Shown piece by piece: positions 1 to 8,494 of a DNA stretch of 44,219 nt. Numbering within the stretch: position 1 is the stretch's first letter; every line of letters starts with the position of its first letter. Source of the stretch: Sneathiella sp. Its GTDB lineage: Bacteria > Pseudomonadota > Alphaproteobacteria > Sneathiellales > Sneathiellaceae. The translations under genes and the position numbers were made by a program. Location of the stretch: contig PAKP01000039.1 in NCBI GenBank assembly GCA_002706985.1, forward strand, positions 1-44,219, written 5' to 3'. The notes under the pieces are model-generated. The model saw only the letters and a list, made by a program, of their open reading frames with translations, was not told the origin of the DNA and did no database searches.

Positions 1-1
1 T

Positions 2-241
2 CGGGTGACGGGTGATCGGAAGGTGGACCTGAAATCGATTTTTATAGAAATATCGGACACGCCCAAAGCAGCCGTCAATATTAAATATACGCGCACAGTT
101 ATCGACAATGAGCCGGCAACCATTAATGCTGTGGATATACCGGAATTCAATAAAGACCGGTCCAGAATTAAGGCCGTCACAATCATATATGACACGGCGG
201 CGGTTCGAAGCGATTTCGATCAGCCCGCGGCAAAACGCTGA
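2..241 (+). CDS. NTF2/SnoaL-like family protein, C-terminal part (5' end outside the window)
   Basis: The frame is open from the window edge to a TGA stop and gives about 79 residues with no clear internal start, so this is the tail of a longer gene. The end reads as a beta-rich stretch, DRSRIKAVTIIYDTAAVRSD. Such an ending, a charged turn followed by a strand and a Y-D-T-A-x-V-R segment, is usual for SnoaL-like or limonene-epoxide-hydrolase-like members of the NTF2 fold. These are small cone-shaped barrels that bind varied hydrophobic ligands or act as isomerases or hydrolases. No function can be assigned from the tail alone. The gene converges with the minus-strand DUF1194 gene that ends about 50 bases further on. 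The family call rests on recall of the closing strand pattern and is moderate. Confidence 0.5.
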   Translation, partial: RVTGDRKVDLKSIFIEISDTPKAAVNIKYTRTVIDNEPATINAVDIPEFNKDRSRIKAVTIIYDTAAVRSDFDQPAAKR

Positions 242-292
242 AAAACGAGATTGCCAGCCTGTTAATCTAGGAATGAGTTCCGATAATTGCGA

Positions 293-1027
293 TTATTCCG
301 GGATAGAACGGTCACTCGGCGGGTTATCGGCGATTTCCAGAATGAGCTTCTTTCGAACCGCATTCGCAAAGGTGTTGCTGTTATCAGCTGTAATCACAAA
401 TGCCCCGTTACCTCCGATGATTAACTCGCTGAAGGCGGCCTCCAGGTCGTAATTATTGGGGCGACCAGAGCAGTATCGACATAGCACCGCAAGCCCATTA
501 ATCGTTATGTTTGAATTGACAACTTCATCGCGGGCAAGCCCAATCGGTGGGCCGCTCCAGTTATTCGCGCTATCTGCAGAAATGTCGATAACCTGGCGGA
601 AACTCCATATATTATTATTTTCAATGAGACTTTTTCCAAACAGCAGGGCAGATCCGATGGCATTGTATCCGCGGGCTCTTCTGGGAGGCAGGAGAAGATC
701 CGCCGCAAATTTTTGGGCGGCTTCCGCGCTATCTATGATCCGCCAGCCGACGACAACGTCTTGGGAACTGGAGTCACCCCATTCGACATAGGTAACCGCA
801 ATTTTCCCGTAGATCGAGGTCGTAATTGCTGAAATCACATCCGGGTTGGTGATCGCTTTTGCATAGCCCTCGCGCTGAAATAAAATCTCTGCATCGTCTA
901 TGGAACCGGTTGCATCTGCGAGCAGCACAAGCTCCAGACCGACCTCGATTCTTTCCTGTGCTTTGGCGGTGGGCGACCAGAAGCAGGACAGGAGCAGTAG
1001 GAAAACAATCGGATTCCGACGGAGCAT
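293..1027 (-). CDS. secreted DUF1194 (von Willebrand factor A-like) protein
   Basis: The product has about 244 residues. A short basic start (MLRRN) and a hydrophobic run, FLLLLSCFW, look like a signal peptide ending near A-K-A-Q, so the mature protein is probably periplasmic. Soon after comes LVLLADATGSID, the DxTxS start of a metal-ion-dependent adhesion site (Asp38, Thr40 and Ser42 from this start). The segments VEWGDSSSQDVVVGW and IDISADSANN fit the DUF1194 family of alphaproteobacterial vWA-like proteins, whose role is unknown. I chose the ATG at 1027 because GAGGAA lies just upstream of it on the minus strand; a TTG at 1042 in the same frame is the longer alternative. The gene stands alone between a convergent neighbour and the divergent katA. 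Confidence 0.8.
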   Translation of the reverse strand: MLRRNPIVFLLLLSCFWSPTAKAQERIEVGLELVLLADATGSIDDAEILFQREGYAKAITNPDVISAITTSIYGKIAVTYVEWGDSSSQDVVVGWRIIDSAEAAQKFAADLLLPPRRARGYNAIGSALLFGKSLIENNNIWSFRQVIDISADSANNWSGPPIGLARDEVVNSNITINGLAVLCRYCSGRPNNYDLEAAFSELIIGGNGAFVITADNSNTFANAVRKKLILEIADNPPSDRSIPE

Positions 1028-1145
1028 TACCGTTCCTCGCAAGGATTAAAGCTGCAAAATAATCATTTGTCATATTTTCCCACGGGTCAAGTACGGGCTT
1101 GAAAACCTTGATCACGATTTATTCTGACCTTTCCCTTGAATTTAT

Positions 1146-1160
1146 TTAGAATAATTCTAA
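1146..1160 (+). promoter_or_regulatory. Fur-family (PerR/Irr-type) operator upstream of katA
   Basis: TTAGAATAATTCTAA is a perfect 7-1-7 inverted repeat ending 44 bases before the katA start. PerR boxes (7-1-7, TTATAAT-type) and rhizobial Irr boxes (TTTAGAA...TTCTAAA) have this form, and both regulators are Fur-family proteins that respond to peroxide or to iron and haem status. Its place before a haem catalase fits either one. Which regulator binds cannot be told from the site, and no fur-type gene lies in the window. Confidence 0.6.
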
Positions 1161-1204
1161 TTCATAATTATCGTCAACCAATCCTGCGATATGGAGAAAG
1201 ATAG

Positions 1205-2674
1205 ATGTCAGAGAAAAAGACAATGACCACAACGGCCGGTGCACCGGTCGCCGACAATCAAAATTCAATTACGGCCGGGGAGCGAGGTCCACTCCTCATG
1301 CAGGATTATCAGCTTCTCGAAAAACTGGCGCACCAGAACCGCGAACGAATTCCGGAGCGCGTTGTGCATGCGAAAGGCTGGGGCGCACATGGAACCTTCA
1401 CGGTTACTCATGATATCAGTAAATATACACGCGCGAAGATATTCTCTGAGGTTGGGAAGAAAACCCCTATGATTGCCCGGTTTTCGACCGTCGCTGGCGA
1501 GCAAGGAGCTGCGGATGCCGAACGGGATGTCCGCGGCTTTGCGTTGAAATTCTACACGGAAGAGGGAAACTGGGACCTGGTCGGAAATAATACGCCTGTC
1601 TTCTTTGTGCGGGATCCACTCAAGTTTCCTGACTTTATTCACACACAGAAACGTCACCCGAAAACCAACCTGAGATCAGCGACCGCCATGTGGGACTTCT
1701 GGTCGTTATCGCCGGAAAGTCTGCATCAGGTAACGATCCTGATGTCGGATCGAGGACTTCCGGTGGCTCCGATGTATATGAATGGATATGGTTCGCATAC
1801 CTATAGCTTCTGGAACGAGGATGGTGAACGTTTCTGGATCAAGTTTCATTTCAAGACAAATCAGGGACACAAGCATTATACGAACGAGGAGGCCGCGAAG
1901 GTGGTCGGCGAGAGCCGGGAGAGCTATCAAGAAGAATTGTTCGGCACGATCGACCGCGGTGAATATCCGAAATGGACCTTGTTCATCCAGGTCATGCCGG
2001 AAGCTGAAGCGGAAAAAACGCCCTACAATCCCTTCGATCTAACGAAAGTCTGGCCGCACGGGGATTATCCGCCGATCGAGGTGGGGATGATGGAACTCAA
2101 CCGCAATGCGGATAATTACTTTGCCGAAATTGAACAGGCGGCTTTCAGTCCTTCCAATGTTGTGCCGGGAATCGGCTTCAGTCCCGACAAGATGTTGCAG
2201 GCGCGTATTTTTTCCTACGCAGATGCCCATCGTCATCGCTTGGGTACTCATTATGAAGCGCTGCCCGTCAACGCGCCCAAGGTTCCGGTAAATCATTATC
2301 ATAAAGATGGCGCGATGCGCTTTTTCAAGAATGATACCGGTAACCCGGACGCCTATTATGAGCCTAATTCGATGGGCGGGCCTATGCAGGATGAGAGCTA
2401 TAGTGAGCCGCTGTTGAAAATATCCGGAAATGCAGACCGGTATAACCATCGCGTTGGCAATGATGATTATTCTCAGCCGCGGGCGTTGTTTAACCTGTTT
2501 AACGATGAGGAGAAAGCAAGGCTTTTCTCCAATACGGCGGCGGCCATGCAGGGCGTGCCGGAGGAAATTATACAGCGGCAACTAGGTCATCTTTACAAGG
2601 TCGACCCCGCCTATGCGGAAGGTGTTGCAGATGCCGTGGGCGTTGCCCTTCCCGATCAAGCTAAAGCAGGGTAA
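1205..2674 (+). CDS. katA: monofunctional haem catalase
   Basis: This cytoplasmic enzyme dismutates hydrogen peroxide to water and oxygen. At 489 residues it has the length of the small-subunit, clade 3 type of catalase, without the C-terminal flavodoxin-like domain of large-subunit forms. Key residues are in place: distal His55 in [12 protein letters not shown], Asn128 in [10 protein letters not shown], and the haem-ligand Tyr338 in [14 protein letters not shown]. Their spacing matches human catalase (His75, Asn148, Tyr358). The start ATG has GGAGAAAG about 5 to 12 bases upstream. Its own terminator follows directly, so it appears monocistronic. The upstream 7-1-7 palindrome suggests Fur-family control. 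Confidence 0.97.
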   Translation: MSEKKTMTTTAGAPVADNQNSITAGERGPLLMQDYQLLEKLAHQNRERIPERVVHAKGWGAHGTFTVTHDISKYTRAKIFSEVGKKTPMIARFSTVAGEQGAADAERDVRGFALKFYTEEGNWDLVGNNTPVFFVRDPLKFPDFIHTQKRHPKTNLRSATAMWDFWSLSPESLHQVTILMSDRGLPVAPMYMNGYGSHTYSFWNEDGERFWIKFHFKTNQGHKHYTNEEAAKVVGESRESYQEELFGTIDRGEYPKWTLFIQVMPEAEAEKTPYNPFDLTKVWPHGDYPPIEVGMMELNRNADNYFAEIEQAAFSPSNVVPGIGFSPDKMLQARIFSYADAHRHRLGTHYEALPVNAPKVPVNHYHKDGAMRFFKNDTGNPDAYYEPNSMGGPMQDESYSEPLLKISGNADRYNHRVGNDDYSQPRALFNLFNDEEKARLFSNTAAAMQGVPEEIIQRQLGHLYKVDPAYAEGVADAVGVALPDQAKAG

Positions 2675-2692
2675 TGCCTAAGCCCCGAATGG

Positions 2693-2725
2693 AAGCCCCA
2701 GGAGCCATAACTCCTGGGGCTTTTC
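2693..2725 (+). terminator. Rho-independent terminator after katA
   Basis: A 12 bp perfect stem, AAGCCCCAGGAG / CTCCTGGGGCTT, closes a CCATAA loop and runs into a T stretch (2721-2724). The stem begins with AA on the other strand as well, so it may also serve the convergent monooxygenase gene that ends at 2741. Confidence 0.9.
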
Positions 2726-2740
2726 TACGGCGGTCAACTC

Positions 2741-3883
2741 TCAGTTTGTAAACAGCCGATCTGTTGCCAGCTTTCGCCAAGCCTGCACATTCGGTGGTCC
2801 CAATGTTTTGATTTTAATGTCATGAAAGCCCCGGCCCATCCAGCTTTGCGACTGTCGGAACTGGGCAAGAGGGGCATCGGCATAGCGAATGACTCGCTCG
2901 ACCTTTCTCTCGCACCGTTCCTTGTAGGTGATCAAAGCCTGATCGACATTTTGCATCGCAAGGGCATCCGCAAGACAACGGCTTCCCGCAAGGGCTAAAG
3001 CAGCTCCTTGCTGAATCATGGGCGAACAACCATTCGCCGCATCCCCGACAAAGGCGATCCGCCGGTCAAAAAAGCAGGGTTTAATCACCGATTGCAGTCG
3101 GCCGATGTGTATTTCGGTATCATCAAGCCGTCCCAGAATGTCAGGTATTGGGCCACGATAACCACCAAAAACAAGTTTCAGGTTTTCCAGCGGATCGTCC
3201 ACTAAGGGATTAGGTCGGTTATTTTCATATGCGTGGCCATAACAATACAGGGTGTCATTACTGATCGGAAAAACCATGAAACTGTCTGATTGACCCACCA
3301 TTTGCAGTGGCTGCAAACCATGATCCGGACACTCAACGACAAACCGCCAGCAGGCGAAACTATGATCATGAATCAGCGCCTGCCCTTCAAAATTCTCCTG
3401 ACGGGTCAGGGAGTTGAGGCCATCCGCGGCGATAAGGAGATCGTACGATCCATTAAGGATCTCGTTCGTGCAGGTAATGCTGACGCTGTCATCGTCATGC
3501 CTGGCACTCATTAGCTCGGTATTATAGCGAATTTTTCTCTGTAGCCCTGTCCTGAGCGCTTCATTCAACACCTGCCGTTCAAGGGCGATGAACTGGTCAT
3601 TCTCGAAAGGAGGATCTGTAAGGCATGCTACGTTGATCACCTTGCTATTGCTCTTGCAGTAAGTGACTTTATCGGCCTGTTGGTATTGTCCCTCTAATCC
3701 ATCAAATATATCGAGCTTTTTAATTTCCCGGACAGCATTGAACGGCAGGACTATGCCTGTACTATCGGTATCCTCGGATGATTTTTTCTCGATAATTTCA
3801 AAATTCAGCCCAAACTTCTTTAGCCATTGGGCGAGGGAAAGTCCTGCTATTCCGGCCCCCACGATCAGAATTTTTGATGTCAA
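2741..3883 (-). CDS. FAD-dependent aromatic-ring-type monooxygenase
   Basis: The 380-residue product belongs to the p-hydroxybenzoate hydroxylase/UbiH-like flavoprotein fold. These enzymes use NAD(P)H and oxygen to hydroxylate aromatic or isoprenoid substrates. The N-terminal dinucleotide-binding motif is GAGIAGL (Gly9, Gly11, Gly14), followed by Glu32, expected to hold the ribose of FAD. The DG motif that touches both FAD and NAD(P)H is Asp154-Gly155 in LIAADGLNS, and the GD motif is Gly280-Asp281 in IAFVGDAANGCSP. The start is TTG (minus strand, 3883) with GAGGAA upstream; I saw no in-frame ATG that fits better. It stands alone, convergent with katA, so the substrate cannot be inferred. Confidence 0.85.
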   Translation of the reverse strand: MTSKILIVGAGIAGLSLAQWLKKFGLNFEIIEKKSSEDTDSTGIVLPFNAVREIKKLDIFDGLEGQYQQADKVTYCKSNSKVINVACLTDPPFENDQFIALERQVLNEALRTGLQRKIRYNTELMSARHDDDSVSITCTNEILNGSYDLLIAADGLNSLTRQENFEGQALIHDHSFACWRFVVECPDHGLQPLQMVGQSDSFMVFPISNDTLYCYGHAYENNRPNPLVDDPLENLKLVFGGYRGPIPDILGRLDDTEIHIGRLQSVIKPCFFDRRIAFVGDAANGCSPMIQQGAALALAGSRCLADALAMQNVDQALITYKERCERKVERVIRYADAPLAQFRQSQSWMGRGFHDIKIKTLGPPNVQAWRKLATDRLFTN

Positions 3884-4156
3884 TTCCGGTTGTTCCTCAT
3901 CGTAATCATACTCTCAGTCAAGTATAATTGAACATATATATATTCTAAAGGTAAATCAGGCTGGTTGGCAGTCATTGGGAACCTCAGAACGGTGAAATCC
4001 TCGACAGACTATCGGCCGCCAAGCTACGAAAATCCTTAGAGAATTAACGGTTGTTCAACACTTTCCGTTTAGTTTTAATCGATCAGAATTGAGACGGACT
4101 GTGGAAAATTTGACCGGATATTCAAGGGAAACCTGCGTTGAAGAACGCACTGGGCG

Positions 4157-6088
4157 GTGCATATGCTAAGCGAAGCAGTGATGTTCGTATGCTTGCTGGC
4201 GTTGCTTGTTGTATTCCTTAGAAGGAACAAACGCCTTACCCATGTCAGATTTGGGCGTACCCTGATTAACCTTGGTTTATTTGTTCTTGTCTGTGCCTCC
4301 CTGATTGATGTTCTGGTTATTGGTGACGGTGCCCTTTTCGACATCGGTTACAGCCATAATGCGGCTTTGGAGATATGGCATTTCATTGCTTATATCCCTG
4401 GGTTGATTTTTATCGCACTTGGCTTGTCGCGAATGCTCCCGGCGATTGAGCGTTTGAATAGCGAGATCGGAGCCCGAAAGCTTTCTGAGCAAAAACAACG
4501 TGAGCAGAATGAGCGTCTGCAACTGGCGATAGAGCGGGCCGAGAATGCAGAAAGCATGTTGCTTGACGCCATCGAATCAATGCCAGAAGCCGTGGCCATT
4601 TATGATGCAGATGACAGGCTGTTTGTCTGTAATGGGCACTATAGAGACCGTTTCAACGACATTGCGGAAGATGTCGTGAAGCCCGGAGTACAATTTCACG
4701 AGCTATTACGTTTGTCCGTCGGATCCGGGCGCTTGCCCGAGGCTATTGGGCGTGAGGAAGAATGGATCGCAAATCGGATTGAGGAACATCGCAATCCGGT
4801 ACAGCCTGTAGAACAGGAGTTCTACGACCGACAGATTTACCGTCTTTCTGAGACAAAAACGAAATCCGGCGGCATTGTCTCGATCCGCACCAATATTACA
4901 GATATTCGCAAACGTGAAAAAGCACTGGAGGAAAACCGCGTCAAACTTGAAGAAGCCCAGGCCATTGCTCATATCGGCAACTGGATGCACAACAGCGTTG
5001 AAAACACTCATGAATGGTCTGACGAAGCCTTCCGCATTCTGGGATATGAGCCGGGGGAAACAGAGCCACGGTACGGCAACTTTATCAGACGGGTAGATGA
5101 AGAAGATGTTGATCGCCTGGTTGAGGTGTTTGAGTCAGTCGAGTCAGCTTCAGAACCGTTCGAGGTTGAATTTCGGGTAGTGCATGATGATAAGAAAATT
5201 ACCTATGTCCGCCTGATAGGCCGCCCGATCATCAGCGATGCGGGTGAAATATCGGGGGCCAGCGGCACGATACAGGATATTACTGCCCAGCATATGTTTG
5301 AACGTGAGTTAACTCAGGCGAAACTGGAAGCGGAAGAGGGAACGAGGTCGAAATCCCTGTTTCTTGCAAATATGAGCCATGAGCTTCGGACGCCGCTGAA
5401 TGCGGTCATCGGTTTTTCGGAAGTCCTGGCGAAAGAGATTTTTGGCCCGTTGGAGAACGAAAGATATCGCGAATATGCTGACAATATCCAATCTTCCGGC
5501 AGGCATTTGTTGTCCCTGATTGACGATATTCTGGAATATTCAAGACTAGAATCCGGGTCCATTGAATTGCAGGAAACAGAAGTAAGGCTTCTGGATATTG
5601 CCCGCTCGTCCAAGACAATGCTTGCCGCGAAGGCAAACGAGAAATCCATTGAGATCATGCTTTCCGAACAGTTGGATATATGTCTTCGTGCAGACGAGAG
5701 AAAACTCAAACAGGTACTGATTAATCTGATCAATAATGCCATAAAATTCACGCCCGATAGCGGCAGGATTGAACTCGAGTTATCAATGCATGAGGAGAAT
5801 TTCATATCCCTTTATGTCATCGATAGCGGCTATGGAATCAGTGAGGAAGAAATCAACAACGTTATGCGTCCTTTCGGGCGGGCGCGTTATTCTGTTTCCA
5901 AGTCGATAGAAGGTACGGGGCTTGGATTGCCGCTTGCCAAGTCGATTGTCGAATTGCATCAAGGTGAGTTGAAAATTACCAGCAACAAGGAAAAATCTGG
6001 CACAACGATCGAGATACGTCTGCCAAAGTTCCGGGTCGTTGAAACATCAAAGAATTTTCCGCACCTGAACCTTGTTGCCCGCTCTTGA
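4157..6088 (+). CDS. membrane PAS-PAS sensor histidine kinase with a PleC/DivJ-like core
   Basis: The 643-residue product has three predicted membrane segments (about 7-22, 36-56 and 74-92), a short coiled stretch (98-132), a first PAS domain from about 133 (PEAVAIYDADDRLFVCN), a second, PAS_3-like domain (about 265-378, ending SGTIQDIT), then HisKA with His408 in MSHELRTPLNAVIGFSEVL. The ATPase domain has an N box (LINLINNAIKFTP, 521-533), G1 (DSGYG, 556-560) and G2 (GTGLG, 586-590). The stretch after the histidine (FGPLENERYREYADNI, then LIDDILEYSRLESG) resembles the alphaproteobacterial PleC/DivJ group, whose partner is DivK. There is no receiver domain and no adjacent response regulator. 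The start is GTG at 4157 or ATG at 4163; neither has a strong ribosome site. Confidence 0.9.
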   Translation: MHMLSEAVMFVCLLALLVVFLRRNKRLTHVRFGRTLINLGLFVLVCASLIDVLVIGDGALFDIGYSHNAALEIWHFIAYIPGLIFIALGLSRMLPAIERLNSEIGARKLSEQKQREQNERLQLAIERAENAESMLLDAIESMPEAVAIYDADDRLFVCNGHYRDRFNDIAEDVVKPGVQFHELLRLSVGSGRLPEAIGREEEWIANRIEEHRNPVQPVEQEFYDRQIYRLSETKTKSGGIVSIRTNITDIRKREKALEENRVKLEEAQAIAHIGNWMHNSVENTHEWSDEAFRILGYEPGETEPRYGNFIRRVDEEDVDRLVEVFESVESASEPFEVEFRVVHDDKKITYVRLIGRPIISDAGEISGASGTIQDITAQHMFERELTQAKLEAEEGTRSKSLFLANMSHELRTPLNAVIGFSEVLAKEIFGPLENERYREYADNIQSSGRHLLSLIDDILEYSRLESGSIELQETEVRLLDIARSSKTMLAAKANEKSIEIMLSEQLDICLRADERKLKQVLINLINNAIKFTPDSGRIELELSMHEENFISLYVIDSGYGISEEEINNVMRPFGRARYSVSKSIEGTGLGLPLAKSIVELHQGELKITSNKEKSGTTIEIRLPKFRVVETSKNFPHLNLVARS

Positions 6089-6130
6089 TAGGGCGTTAAA
6101 AATCATCATCTAACAGTGAATCTTTATGTA

Positions 6131-6160
6131 GCGTAGCAGGAATTTTTCTGCTACTGACGC
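6131..6160 (+). other. hairpin between the kinase and the polyamine operon
   Basis: GTAGCAG (6133-6139) and CTGCTAC (6148-6154) form a perfect 7 bp stem around an 8-base T-rich loop. GCG and CGC at 6131 and 6158 could extend it with a bulge. There is no T tract after the stem, so it is a weak terminator at best. It could equally be an operator or leader structure for the operon starting at 6208. Confidence 0.4.
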
Positions 6161-6207
6161 TCTCTGAAAAACTTGGTTTCAACAACTAGACAGGTGGAAC
6201 ATTAGAA

Positions 6208-7404
6208 TTGCAACTGCTCCAAGATTATGAGGGCTATGTCGCGGATCGCGAGCAAGCCCTAGCCGGTTTGCGGCGATATGAAAACGAAGCGACAGCTCTT
6301 GAAATCGAGCAGTCGAATGATGCTGTCCACTTTCTGTATATCAACGAGATTGCAGAGGCGGCCAGCAGATTTCTCAACGGATTTCCAGGCACATGCCTTT
6401 ATGCGGCGAAAGCCAACCCGCATCCGGCATTGCTAAGGCTTTTGTGGGCGGCAGGTATTCGCCATTTCGAGGTGGCCTCCATCCGGGAGATTGAAAAGTT
6501 GCGGGTCGAGTTTCCGCTTGCGCAGCTTTACTTCATGCACCCTGTCAAAAGCCGGCAGGCGATCAATCGCGCCTATGCGCTTGGCGTTAGGCACTTTGCC
6601 TTCGACAGTCTGGACGAACTGCGCAAAATCAAGCAGGAAACCGGTCATGCCGAAGATCTTTCGCTCATGTTACGGCTGAGCGTTTCGCAAGTCGGGGCGG
6701 CTTACCCGCTGGACAATAAGTTCGGTGCAACACTGATGGAAGCGCCGCTCTTGCTAACTCATGCGCGCCAGATTGCGGAAAAGGTCGGTGTGACATTCCA
6801 TGTCGGCTCACAGTGTCTCGAAATTGAAGCCTACGTTAACGCCATCTACAATATTGCCAATATGTTGGATGGCTGCGGTGTCAAGATCGATATGCTGGAT
6901 GTTGGCGGAGGATTTCCGATATCCTATCCGGATATGGAACCGGCACCGTTGCAGGATTATTTCGATGCCATTCAAAAGGCGCTCGTGGAGTGTGGTTTTG
7001 ATGCGCTGGAGATATTTTGTGAGCCGGGGCGGGCCATGGTGGCGGCAGGAGGTGCGGTTGCCGTTCGGGTTGAACTTCGCCGCGGACAATCGCTTTACCT
7101 GAATGATGGAACCTACGGTGCCTTGTTCGATGCAGGTCAGCTTGGCTGGGCATACCCGGTTGAACTATATCGCGCCGGCAGGTTGCATGTGCCGTCAGAA
7201 GACACGCAGTTTCAGCTGTATGGGCCGACATGTGACAGTATCGACAAGATGAAGGATCGTCTTGCGTTGCCGGATGATGTCTGTGAAGGTGACTGGATCA
7301 TTTTTCGTCATCTGGGGGCTTATGGCTATGCCATGCAAACCAGATTCAACGGATTTTATTCGGAAACCATGGTGGGAATTGAATCACCTGCCGAGTTCGC
7401 ATAG
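6208..7404 (+). CDS. fold III PLP-dependent amino acid decarboxylase (ornithine/arginine decarboxylase type)
   Basis: The 398-residue product is an alanine-racemase-fold decarboxylase that probably supplies a polyamine precursor. Lys68 in LYAAKANPHP is the expected PLP Schiff-base lysine. HVGSQC, the glycine-rich DVGGGFPISYP, and EPGR in the segment CEPGRAMVA bind the cofactor phosphate and pyridine ring. YGPTCDSIDKM carries the catalytic Cys-Asp, and GAYGYAMQTRFNGF is the usual C-terminal motif. In the specificity helix, NDGTYGALFDAGQLGW, the eukaryotic ornithine decarboxylase Asp332 seems not to be conserved, so the substrate may be ornithine or arginine. The start is TTG with AGGTGG at 6192-6197. 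speY and speB follow at 31 and 21 bases, which makes an operon. With agmatinase present, an arginine decarboxylase role would complete a pathway; this is inference. Confidence 0.88.
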   Translation: MQLLQDYEGYVADREQALAGLRRYENEATALEIEQSNDAVHFLYINEIAEAASRFLNGFPGTCLYAAKANPHPALLRLLWAAGIRHFEVASIREIEKLRVEFPLAQLYFMHPVKSRQAINRAYALGVRHFAFDSLDELRKIKQETGHAEDLSLMLRLSVSQVGAAYPLDNKFGATLMEAPLLLTHARQIAEKVGVTFHVGSQCLEIEAYVNAIYNIANMLDGCGVKIDMLDVGGGFPISYPDMEPAPLQDYFDAIQKALVECGFDALEIFCEPGRAMVAAGGAVAVRVELRRGQSLYLNDGTYGALFDAGQLGWAYPVELYRAGRLHVPSEDTQFQLYGPTCDSIDKMKDRLALPDDVCEGDWIIFRHLGAYGYAMQTRFNGFYSETMVGIESPAEFA

Positions 7405-7435
7405 CACAGCAAGTTGAAAAAGGCGTCAGGTTAAA

Positions 7436-8473
7436 ATGACAAAACTCTCGAAGAGCAACGAGAAGGCGGCCCTTCTTTCGAAAACCGTCGAGCATGTTGA
7501 CATCAAAAGTTTTGATGCGCGTCCGATCATTGATGCGATGGGCAAAATGTCTTTCACATCACGTGATCTCGCGCGGGCTACAGAGATATTCAACATGGCC
7601 GTAAATGACCCGGATTGTGCGATTATACTTACCCTGGCGGGGTCAACTTCCGCCGGGGGCTGTATGCATGTTTACCGCGATCTGGTGGAGCTGGGCATGG
7701 TGGATGCGGTTGTATCCACCGGAGCATCCATTGTAGATATGGATTTCTTTGAAGCTTTAGGATATCGGCATTATCAGGCGGATAGCACAGTCGATGACAA
7801 TGACCTGCGGGCCCTTTATATCGACCGCATCTACGATACCTACATTGACGAGGAAGAGCTTCAGCATTGTGACGAGATTATAAAGGTAATCGCGGATGAA
7901 CTGGAGCCACGAGCTTATTCTTCCCGTGAATTCATTTATGAGATGGGCCGCTGGCTGAAAACCAACGCGGTGAAGAAAAACTCTCTTATCGAAACCTGCT
8001 ATGATCACGATGTGCCGATTTTTGTTCCGGCATTTTCTGATTGCTCCGCCGGATTTGGTCTGGTCAAGCATCAGGTCGAGAATCCGGCAAAGCATCTCAG
8101 TATTGACAGCGTCAAGGATTTCAGGGAGCTGACGGAGATCAAGATTGAAGCGGGGACGACCGGCCTGCTGATGGTTGGCGGCGGCGTGCCTAAGAACTTT
8201 GTGCAGGATACGGTCGTTTGCGCCGAAATCCTTGGCAAGGAAGTCGACGTTCATAAGTATGCGGTGCAGATATCTGTTGCCGATGTACGGGATGGGGCCT
8301 GTTCATCCTCTACCCTTAAAGAGGCGGCGAGTTGGGGCAAGGTCAGCACAAGTCTGGAACAGATGGTCTTCGCGGAAGCGTCTTCCGTCGTCCCCTTGCT
8401 GGCATCGGACGCCTTCCATCGGGGTGGCTGGAAAAACCGCAAGGCGCGGAAGTTTACCAAGCTCTTTCAATAA
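7436..8473 (+). CDS. speY: deoxyhypusine synthase family protein, probable homospermidine-forming SpeY
   Basis: The 345-residue product matches the deoxyhypusine synthase family, which moves an aminobutyl group in an NAD-dependent reaction. The active-site lysine that forms the imine in eukaryotic enzymes (EAVSWGK) is kept as Lys302 in EAASWGKV. NAD-binding stretches are visible as SAGGCMHVYRDL, VSTGASIVDMD (94-104) and LLMVGGGVPKN (244-254). Bacteria have no eIF5A to modify. In the cyanobacterium Anabaena a homologue (speY) is known to be needed for homospermidine synthesis. Here it sits between a decarboxylase and agmatinase, in line with putrescine being turned into homospermidine. The symbol follows that precedent and is not proven for this protein; a standard annotation would read deoxyhypusine synthase family protein. 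Confidence 0.88.
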   Translation: MTKLSKSNEKAALLSKTVEHVDIKSFDARPIIDAMGKMSFTSRDLARATEIFNMAVNDPDCAIILTLAGSTSAGGCMHVYRDLVELGMVDAVVSTGASIVDMDFFEALGYRHYQADSTVDDNDLRALYIDRIYDTYIDEEELQHCDEIIKVIADELEPRAYSSREFIYEMGRWLKTNAVKKNSLIETCYDHDVPIFVPAFSDCSAGFGLVKHQVENPAKHLSIDSVKDFRELTEIKIEAGTTGLLMVGGGVPKNFVQDTVVCAEILGKEVDVHKYAVQISVADVRDGACSSSTLKEAASWGKVSTSLEQMVFAEASSVVPLLASDAFHRGGWKNRKARKFTKLFQ

Positions 8474-8494
8474 CCGACAAACGGACTGAAAATC

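Noticed and set aside
1108..1121. TTGATCACGATTTA before katA as an FNR site
   Set aside because: The second half does not match ATCAA, and the stronger 7-1-7 palindrome nearby explains the promoter better.
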